A stretch of DNA of 7,217 bases from an uncultured Lachnospiraceae bacterium (lineage in GTDB: Bacteria; Bacillota; Clostridia; Lachnospirales; Lachnospiraceae), in assembly GCA_947589175.1 (NCBI GenBank), contig CANPZR010000130.1, positions 1-7,217 on the forward strand, given 5' to 3'. Under the pieces are notes generated by a model, which saw nothing but the letters and a program-made list of their open reading frames with translations, did not search any database and was not told where the DNA came from. Positions 1 through 4,715 of this stretch are shown here, piece by piece. The position numbers and the translations under genes are program-made. Numbering within the stretch: position 1 is the stretch's first letter; each line of letters begins with the position of its first letter.

Positions 1-95
1 GGTAATCAAACATAATTATATTACCATATTATTCCCGAAAAGTATACCTTTTCCACAAGATTTTTCTGTGAACTTTCTGTTTCATCCGACAAATA
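1..95. other. AT-rich region downstream of the ynbB-like gene
   Basis: The 95 bases after the TGA at 96-98 contain no gene start. A weak imperfect dyad around 52-73 (TTCCACAAGA against TCTGTGAA) has no following U-run, so no terminator is called. On the minus strand TATAAT occurs at 20-15, but the sequence at the expected -35 (ACTTTT region near 38-43) is poor. It could be a promoter for a gene beyond the window. Confidence 0.3.
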
Positions 96-1385
96 TCACG
101 TCAGGCTGACAAACCCTCCGTCTACCATATTCTGCAGGGTTTTTAAAATTCCGAGCTTTCCGTGGGGCCAGGTGAGCCCGCCCTGGAAATAGACGCTGTA
201 GGGCGGCTCGATGGGCGCGTCGGCGCTCAGCTCGATCGAGGAGCCCTGCACAAAAGCGCCCGCCGCCATGATTACGTCGCTGTGGTATCCCGGCATGGCG
301 TAGGGTTCCGGCAGCACATAGGAATCCACCGGCGCCGCCTGCTGAATCCCCTGGCAAAAGGCGATGATCCTCTCCGGGGAGCCAAAGGCGATGGCCTGTA
401 TGATGTCGTAGCGCTCCTCGCTCCCGTTCGGGCTCGCCTCAAATCCCAGCCCCTCGTAGAGATTGGCGGCAAAAACGGCGGATTTCAGCGCGCTCGCCAC
501 CACCGTGGGCGCCAGGAAAAGCCCCTGGTAAAAGGCGCTGTTCACCTGCAGCGAAGCGCCGACCTCCTTTCCCAGTCCCGGCGCCGTCAGGCGGTAGGAG
601 GCAAGATCCACCAGATTCTTTCTTCCCACGATGTAGCCGCCGAGGGGAGCCAGGCCGCCGCCCGGATTTTTGATGAGGGAGCCCACGCACAGATCCGCCC
701 CTGCCTCGATGGGCTCTATTGTCTCCACAAATTCCCCGTAGCAGTTGTCTACCATGCAGATTGCGTCCGGCTTTACGCTCTTGATAAACCGGATCAGCTC
801 TCCGATCCGCTCCACGGAAAAGGTCTTTCTCATGGCGTATCCCTTGGAGCGCTGGATGGTCACAAGCTTTGTATTCTCGTTCAGCGCCGCCCGGATGCCC
901 TCGTAGTCGAACTGGCTGTCCGCCAGAAGATCCACCTGCCGGTAGCGGACGCCAAATTCTTTTAGGCATCCTTTTTTCTCATGTCCGTCTATGCCGATGA
1001 TGCCCTCCAGCGTGTCGTAGGGCTTTCCCACCGGGGAGAGCAGCTCGTCCCCCGGCCTCAATATGCTGCTGAGGGCAATCGTCAGCGCGTGAGTCCCGCA
1101 GGTAATCTGGGAGCGCACCAGCGCGTCCTCCGCCCGAAAAATATCCGCGTACACCCGCTCTAATGTGTCCCGTCCGTCGTCGTTGTAGCCGTAGCCGGTA
1201 GAGCCCCACAGATGGCTCTCGCTGACCCGGTTCTTCTGCATGGCGCGGATCACCTTCAGCTGGTTGATCTCCGCCCGCTCGTCGATCGCCGCGAACCGGT
1301 CCTCGATGCGGGAGAGCACCTCGTTCCCGTAATCCAGCACCTCCTTTTTTATTCCAAATTCCTGATAGATTGTATTCTTGTTCAT
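96..1385 (-). CDS. ynbB: PLP-dependent methionine gamma-lyase family protein (aluminium resistance/YnbB-like)
   Basis: This is a 429-residue cytosolic enzyme of PLP fold-type I, recognised as the 'aluminium resistance protein' or methionine gamma-lyase-like family (Pfam Met_gamma_lyase) that includes Bacillus subtilis YnbB. Visible features: HLWGSTGYGYNDDGRDTLE at 58-76, the cofactor-phosphate region SQITCGTHAL at 92-101, SPVGKPYDTLEG at 117-128, MVDNCYGEF at 211-219 whose D213 is the expected partner of the pyridine nitrogen, and VGSLIKNPGGG at 234-244 with K239 as the expected Schiff-base lysine. The C-terminal domain ends with YFQGGLTWPHGKLGI. Length and motifs are complete, and the ATG has an AGAGGAG site. 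No signal peptide or membrane segment is seen. The family name implies C-S bond cleavage, but to my knowledge substrate and role are poorly established and 'aluminium resistance' is an inherited label. It lies 130 bases after miaA, probably with its own promoter. Confidence 0.92.
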   Translation of the reverse strand: MNKNTIYQEFGIKKEVLDYGNEVLSRIEDRFAAIDERAEINQLKVIRAMQKNRVSESHLWGSTGYGYNDDGRDTLERVYADIFRAEDALVRSQITCGTHALTIALSSILRPGDELLSPVGKPYDTLEGIIGIDGHEKKGCLKEFGVRYRQVDLLADSQFDYEGIRAALNENTKLVTIQRSKGYAMRKTFSVERIGELIRFIKSVKPDAICMVDNCYGEFVETIEPIEAGADLCVGSLIKNPGGGLAPLGGYIVGRKNLVDLASYRLTAPGLGKEVGASLQVNSAFYQGLFLAPTVVASALKSAVFAANLYEGLGFEASPNGSEERYDIIQAIAFGSPERIIAFCQGIQQAAPVDSYVLPEPYAMPGYHSDVIMAAGAFVQGSSIELSADAPIEPPYSVYFQGGLTWPHGKLGILKTLQNMVDGGFVSLT

Positions 1386-1395
1386 TTCTTCACTG

Positions 1396-1402
1396 CTCCT
1401 CT
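1396..1402 (-). promoter_or_regulatory. Ribosome binding site of the ynbB-like gene
   Basis: AGAGGAG on the minus strand lies 10 bases before the ATG at 1385 and supports that start. It directly follows an A7 run at 1404-1410 and overlaps the TAG that closes the repeat-encoded frame upstream. Confidence 0.8.
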
Positions 1403-1412
1403 ATTTTTTTAC

Positions 1413-1484
1413 GTCGCCAGTCGGCTGATAATCATTCGTTTCCTGGCAATCACTAGTATCCTGGTAATCATAAGTTTTCTGGTG
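1413..1484 (-). repeat. 18-bp tandem repeats between miaA and the ynbB-like gene
   Basis: Plus-strand units are ATCATTCGTTTCCTGGCA (1431-1448), ATCACTAGTATCCTGGTA (1449-1466) and ATCATAAGTTTTCTGGTG (1467-1484), identical at 13-14 of 18 positions pairwise. A more degenerate unit, GTCGCCAGTCGGCTGATA, lies at 1413-1430 and a weaker one at 1485-1502. Read on the minus strand in one frame the four units give HQKTYD, YQDTSD, CQETND and YQPTGD, followed by VKK and TAG at 1401-1403. Gln, Thr and Asp are invariant, two of them with synonymous codon changes. No convincing start or ribosome binding site precedes this frame, so it is listed as a repeat and not as a gene. Confidence 0.75.
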
Positions 1485-1496
1485 AATGCAAGTCAA
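1467..1496 (-). promoter_or_regulatory. Candidate sigma-A promoter for the ynbB-like gene
   Basis: On the minus strand TTGACT (1496-1491) and TATGAT (1472-1467) match the -35 and -10 consensus at five of six positions each, with an 18-base spacer. Transcription would start near 1460, leaving about 75 bases of leader before the ATG at 1385. This is the best promoter-like sequence I found in the window and suggests that the last gene can be expressed separately from mutSL-miaA. The -35 overlaps a short interrupted dyad, GTCA and TGAC, at 1492-1504. Confidence 0.5.
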
Positions 1497-1515
1497 CTTG
1501 TGACATGGTTTATTT

Positions 1516-2523
1516 CTATATAACGCCTTTTTCTCTTGCAAGCTCCATGATTTTTCCCGTCATATACCCGGCAGAACAGGGGGCGTTTTCCGATGAATAC
1601 AGGGCGGCGTCTTTCGATAAAGACGCGACTGCTTCGTTAGAATCCATAGCGGTCTTATCGAGAAACACCGCGTCCGGCTCCCGCCGAAACCACGTCATCT
1701 GCCGCTTGGCAAAATGCCTCGTGTCCCGTTTCAGCCGGTACACCGCCTCATCCAGCGAGCACTCCCCTTCCAGATACGCGGCGATCTCCTTGTAGCCGAG
1801 CCCCTGCATGGAAACCAGATCCCGTCCATAGCCCTCCCGCAGAAGACCCTCCACCTCTCCCACCAGGCCCGCCTCCAGCATCTGGTCCACCCGGAGGTCG
1901 ATTCGCCGGTACAGCGCTTCCCGGTCCATAGTCAGCACCGCATACAAAAAACGATAGGGAGAAACCCGCTGCTTCTCCCGCTCGTTGTGAACCGAAAATA
2001 ATTCCCCGGTATCGTGCAGATACTCCAGCGCCCGGATTACCCGCTTCACATTATTTTCATGAATGGCCCGCGCGGATTCAGGATCTTTTTCCCGGAGCAT
2101 CTCGTGCAGAGCCGCCGCCCCCTTTTCCTCCGCGAATTTCGCAAGCTCCCGCCGGTACTCCGTATTGGTGGGCTGCTCCGTAAAATGGGTGTCGTACAGA
2201 ACGGCCCGGATGTAAAATCCGGTTCCTCCTGTGAGAATCGGTATCTTGCCCCTCCCATGAATTTCCTGGATGTACTGTCGGGCCTTTTTTTGAAAAAAAT
2301 ACACGTTAAATTCTTCCGCCGGATCCAGCTCGTCAATCATATAATGGGGAATCCCCTGCCTCTCATCCGGCCGTATCTTAGCCGTCCCAATGTCCATTTT
2401 CCGATAGACCTGCATGGAATCCGCCGATATGATCTCGCCCTCGCAGGCTCTCGCCAGCTCCAGAGAAATCTCCGTCTTGCCTACCGCCGTGGGGCCGGTC
2501 AGAATGATGATTGGTTTTTTCAC
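1516..2523 (-). CDS. miaA: tRNA dimethylallyltransferase MiaA
   Basis: MiaA transfers the dimethylallyl group from dimethylallyl diphosphate to N6 of A37 in tRNAs that read codons starting with U. The product (i6A) is the substrate of MiaB and improves decoding. From the GTG at 2523 the protein is 335 residues, slightly longer than the usual 300-320. Visible motifs: P-loop GPTAVGKT at 10-17, ISADSMQVYRKMDIGTAK at 32-49 with the conserved D35-S36-x-Q38-x-Y40, IPHYMID at 58-64, TGGTGFYIRAVLYD at 98-111, and the C-terminal tRNA-binding KRDTRHFAKRQMTWFR at 265-280. After that motif comes a tail of about 50 residues that I do not recognise. The stop TAG at 1516-1518 is followed two codons later by an in-frame TAA. 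It is separated from mutL by 127 AT-rich bases and may be co-transcribed with it. The catalytic motifs are intact, and the only doubt is the start. Confidence 0.97.
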   Translation of the reverse strand: MKKPIIILTGPTAVGKTEISLELARACEGEIISADSMQVYRKMDIGTAKIRPDERQGIPHYMIDELDPAEEFNVYFFQKKARQYIQEIHGRGKIPILTGGTGFYIRAVLYDTHFTEQPTNTEYRRELAKFAEEKGAAALHEMLREKDPESARAIHENNVKRVIRALEYLHDTGELFSVHNEREKQRVSPYRFLYAVLTMDREALYRRIDLRVDQMLEAGLVGEVEGLLREGYGRDLVSMQGLGYKEIAAYLEGECSLDEAVYRLKRDTRHFAKRQMTWFRREPDAVFLDKTAMDSNEAVASLSKDAALYSSENAPCSAGYMTGKIMELAREKGVI

Positions 2524-2650
2524 GCTGAAAATAACTCCTTTTTTCAAATATTTTTAAATATTTTCAAAATCTTTTTTGTTAAACATTTTTCAAGTATTCA
2601 TCAAACGTTTTTTAATCTTTTTAATGCTTTCATGATAAAAAGCTTTTTTA
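2524..2650. other. AT-rich spacer between mutL and miaA with spaced A-tracts
   Basis: This 127-base gap is about 19% G+C by hand count, far below the flanking genes. On the minus strand it is a series of A4-A6 tracts, several about 10 bases apart, notably from 2575 down to 2540, a pattern known to favour intrinsic curvature. A no-loop palindrome AAAAAGCTTTTT lies at 2637-2648. I see no GC-rich stem followed by a U-run and no strong promoter. The best sigma-A-like match is TTGATG, 17 bases, TAACAA (only three of six at -10). It most likely serves as an unstructured A-rich leader for miaA. Confidence 0.6.
2535..2540 (-). promoter_or_regulatory. miaA ribosome binding site deciding the GTG start
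   Basis: AAGGAG on the minus strand lies 11 bases before the GTG at 2523. A TTG at 2547 in the same frame lies upstream of this site, so starting there would place the Shine-Dalgarno inside codons 3-4. The GTG start gives VKKPIIILTGPTAVGKT, the usual short lead into the MiaA P-loop, so it is preferred even though the spacing is somewhat long. Confidence 0.7.
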
Positions 2651-4615
2651 CTAGACAATTCTATTAAATTTCTTTTCAAATTCCCGCTTGCTCATGGCAA
2701 TCGTCGTGGGGCGTCCGTGCGGGCAGTGATAGGGCTGATCCATCTGGAGCATCTGCTCGAACAGCTCCTTCGCCTCCGCGAGAGAAAGGGCGTTATTTCC
2801 CTTGACGGCGGCCTTGCACGCCATCGTGGCGCAGTGCTCCACGATCATCTCCGGCCTTCCTCCCCCCTCCTCCATAAAGCTGTCCAGAATTTCCAAAAAC
2901 AGCTCCTTGGAATCCAGATTCAGAAAATCCGCCGGGACCGCCGTGATTAAATACTCCCTGTCTCCGAACTCCTCCAGGCAGTAGCCGATCTGCTCAAAAG
3001 CCTGTCTGTGGGCGTTCAGAATTTCCTGCTCCCGCCCAGAGAGGGACACCACAATCGGGGCCGCTAAATTCTGGGAGAGTCCTTCCTTGTCCGCCAGCTT
3101 TTTCATCAGCCGCTCATAGAGGACCTTCTCGTGCGCCGCATGCTGGTCGATAATCAAAAGCTCCGTCCCGTACTCTAACAGCCAGTAGGTGTCAAAGACC
3201 TGCCCGATGATGCGGAACCGGGGCTTGTCCTCGGCAATGAGTTCTTCTTTCAGAAGATTGCTCTGCTGAAAGTTCACGGGCGGATTACTACTCTGTTGAA
3301 TACTCACAGGCGGGTTGCCGTTCTGCGAATGGCTGCTCTGCGGGTTGCCGCTCTGTGTATGGCTGCTCTGTGGTTCTCCGCTCTGATAGCTGTTCTCCTG
3401 CCGGACGACCGGCGTGGAAAAATGGTTATCCCGCGAAATTTCCTTCAGCGAGGGAAGGGTGTTTCCCGTTGGCGTTTCCCCGGTCGCTTGGGACAGATTT
3501 TCCCGGAGAAGCTTCATCTGGTACTCCTCCGCCTTCTGCCTCGCCTCCTCAAAGGGCTCCGGCGCCCTCTCAGTCCGCCCGGCCTGTTTTTTCTCTGGTT
3601 TGCCGTCCTCCAGCGACACCTGGGGAATCAGCGTGGCCTGATTAAGCGCCTGATGAATTGTGTCATAAAAAAGCTGATAAATCCCCTCCTGGTCCGTAAA
3701 ACGGATTTCCATTTTGGTTGGATGTACGTTCACGTCGATCCGGCTGCTGGGGATGGTCAGATGCAGCACCGCAAAGGGATACCGGTGATTCATGAGAAAG
3801 CTGCTGTATGCGTCCTCAATGGCCTTGGTAATCACCGGGCTCTTGATGTAGCGGCCGTTTACAAAATAGTGAATCAGTCCCCTGGTTCCCCGTGACAGCT
3901 CCGGTTTTCCGATATAGCCGGACAGGCGGGTATCATCCTGAGCGCCCGATACCGGAATCAGCCGCTGGGTGACGTCCGTCCCGTAATTGTAGAAAATATT
4001 GGTCTTTACGTCCCCGTCTCCCGACGTCTGCAGGCGGTTCCGGCCGTCGCAGATATAAGTAAAACGGATCTCCGGGTGAGCCAGAGAATAACAGAGAACC
4101 ATATCGCTGATGTAATTCCCCTCCGTCGTCTTTGTCTTTAAAAATTTTCTCCGGGCAGGGGTGTTGTAAAAAAGATTCCGCACAATAAAAGTAGTGCCGG
4201 ACGGGCATCCGATCTCCTCCATGGAAATCTCCTCTCCTCCGGCAATTTCATATCTTGCCCCGGTAATCTCCGCCGACTGCCTCGTGATCAGCTCCACTTG
4301 GGCCACCGCCGCGATGCTCGCGAGCGCCTCCCCCCGAAATCCCAGGCTTCGGACGGTGAGAAGATCCTCAATAGACCGGATTTTGCTGGTGGCGTGGCGC
4401 AGAAAAGCCGTTTTGATCTCCTCCTTAGCAATGCCAATGCCATTGTCCGTGACCCGGATAAAGGAGATTCCCCCTTCTTTTATTTCTATCGTAATGGCGG
4501 TGGCCTCCGCATCGATGGCATTTTCCACTAATTCCTTCACCACCGCCACCGGGCGCTCCACCACCTCGCCGGCCGCAATCTGATTGATCGTGCCGGGATC
4601 TAATACCTGAATCAT
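2651..4615 (-). CDS. mutL: DNA mismatch repair endonuclease MutL
   Basis: MutL is a GHKL-family ATPase that couples MutS mismatch recognition to strand incision. From the ATG at 4615 (GAGG five bases upstream) the product is 654 residues, close to the family size. The N-terminal ATPase shows MIQVLDPGTINQIAAGEVVERP, KELVENAIDA with E28 and N32, DNGIGI at 57-62, RHATSKI at 73-79 and GFRGEA at 92-97. Next comes the transducer domain, with NTPARRKFLK, then a low-complexity linker containing decapeptide-like repeats. The C-terminal domain has DQHAAHEKVLYE at 490-501, matching the DQHA(X)2E(X)4E metal-dependent nuclease motif, QNLAAP at 515-520, matching the beta-clamp motif position in Bacillus-type MutL, ACKAAV near 599 and CPHGRP near 631-636. 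This is the MutL class of MutH-lacking bacteria, expected to nick the nascent strand itself. The frame remains open upstream to a GTG at 4705, which would add 30 residues unlike the MutL family. The stop is TAG at 2651-2653. Confidence 0.98.
   Translation of the reverse strand: MIQVLDPGTINQIAAGEVVERPVAVVKELVENAIDAEATAITIEIKEGGISFIRVTDNGIGIAKEEIKTAFLRHATSKIRSIEDLLTVRSLGFRGEALASIAAVAQVELITRQSAEITGARYEIAGGEEISMEEIGCPSGTTFIVRNLFYNTPARRKFLKTKTTEGNYISDMVLCYSLAHPEIRFTYICDGRNRLQTSGDGDVKTNIFYNYGTDVTQRLIPVSGAQDDTRLSGYIGKPELSRGTRGLIHYFVNGRYIKSPVITKAIEDAYSSFLMNHRYPFAVLHLTIPSSRIDVNVHPTKMEIRFTDQEGIYQLFYDTIHQALNQATLIPQVSLEDGKPEKKQAGRTERAPEPFEEARQKAEEYQMKLLRENLSQATGETPTGNTLPSLKEISRDNHFSTPVVRQENSYQSGEPQSSHTQSGNPQSSHSQNGNPPVSIQQSSNPPVNFQQSNLLKEELIAEDKPRFRIIGQVFDTYWLLEYGTELLIIDQHAAHEKVLYERLMKKLADKEGLSQNLAAPIVVSLSGREQEILNAHRQAFEQIGYCLEEFGDREYLITAVPADFLNLDSKELFLEILDSFMEEGGGRPEMIVEHCATMACKAAVKGNNALSLAEAKELFEQMLQMDQPYHCPHGRPTTIAMSKREFEKKFNRIV
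3261..3380 (-). repeat. Four imperfect 30-bp tandem repeats in the mutL linker
   Basis: Four consecutive 30-base units (3261-3290, 3291-3320, 3321-3350, 3351-3380) lie in the disordered linker of MutL. Each plus-strand unit begins CTCTG or TTCTG. Because the period is a multiple of three, each encodes a decapeptide of the kind SGNPQSSHSQ, NGNPPVSIQQ, SSNPPVNFQQ. The two central units share the longest identical stretches, and the outer ones are more diverged. The segment links the ATPase and endonuclease domains, where length is poorly conserved in the family, so changes in copy number would probably be tolerated. Confidence 0.85.
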
Positions 4616-4715
4616 GTATACCTCATTTCTGAGCGAACAAGTTCGCTCTAGCAACTTGTCGCGAAGATATGATGGAGAAAACGTATGCAGTTTCACATCT
4701 ACCACGATTTCCTCA
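4616..4715 (-). promoter_or_regulatory. mutS-mutL junction with duplicated ribosome binding site/start pairs
   Basis: The 100 bases between the mutS stop and the preferred mutL ATG hold two copies of AATGAGG, each followed by five bases and a start codon in the mutL frame: GAGG at 4711-4714 before GTG at 4705, and GAGG at 4621-4624 before ATG at 4615. A stronger AAGGAG lies inside the last mutS codons at 4725-4730, eight bases before an ATG that overlaps the mutS TAA (TAATG) and opens only a five-codon frame, MRKSW, ending in TAG at 4699-4701. These are direct readings. That the tiny frame or the upstream GTG is used for translational coupling is inference. The ATG at 4615 is preferred because it begins the conserved MutL N-terminus exactly. 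Confidence 0.5.
4631..4662 (-). repeat. Pair of adjacent inverted repeats upstream of mutL
   Basis: GAGCGAAC at 4631-4638 and GTTCGCTC at 4641-4648 form a perfect 8-bp inverted repeat around two bases. Next to it, 4651-4662 (GCAACTTGTCGC) forms a 5-bp stem with one G-U pair around two bases. Allowing for such tight loops, either could fold in RNA with some end pairs opened. The two are related: the minus-strand arm GCGACAAGTT is complementary, with one bulge, to AACTTGTTCGC of the other, so a longer alternative stem of about 10 bp with a loop of about 9 bases is possible. No U-run follows on either strand, so this is not a canonical intrinsic terminator. It ends six bases before the mutL Shine-Dalgarno. 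It could be a small REP-like repeat or an RNA structure affecting mutL translation. Confidence 0.6.

Noticed and set aside
1..8. GGTAATCA at the window start as a further copy of the 18-base repeat
   Set aside because: Only eight bases match and the flanking bases diverge, which is too little to support it as a copy.
52..73. Imperfect dyad after the ynbB-like stop codon as a terminator
   Set aside because: The stem is short, interrupted and AT-rich, with no U-tract following in the direction of transcription.
162..965. Long plus-strand open frame opposite the ynbB-like gene (267 codons)
   Set aside because: It is antisense to a well-recognised PLP enzyme, its translation is Arg/Gly/Leu-rich with no recognisable motif, and it is explained by the GC-rich codon usage of the real gene.
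1404..1410. T7 run on the plus strand as part of a plus-strand terminator
   Set aside because: No stable stem precedes it on the plus strand and no plus-strand gene ends there. It is simply the A7 in the ynbB leader.
1212..1523. Plus-strand frame whose end is hydrophobic (RFLAITSILVIISFLVNASQLV), resembling a membrane segment
   Set aside because: Its first half is antisense to the ynbB-like gene, and the hydrophobic end is the 18-base repeat read on the other strand. There is no family match or good ribosome binding site.
2014..2667. Plus-strand open frame of 217 codons across miaA and the AT-rich spacer
   Set aside because: It is antisense to the conserved MiaA motifs, its Phe/Ile/Lys-rich end merely reads the AT-rich spacer, and it has no recognisable domain.
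4631..4648. Inverted repeat as a rho-independent terminator of mutS
   Set aside because: There is no U-run after the stem on either strand, the loop is only two bases, and a ribosome binding site follows at once.
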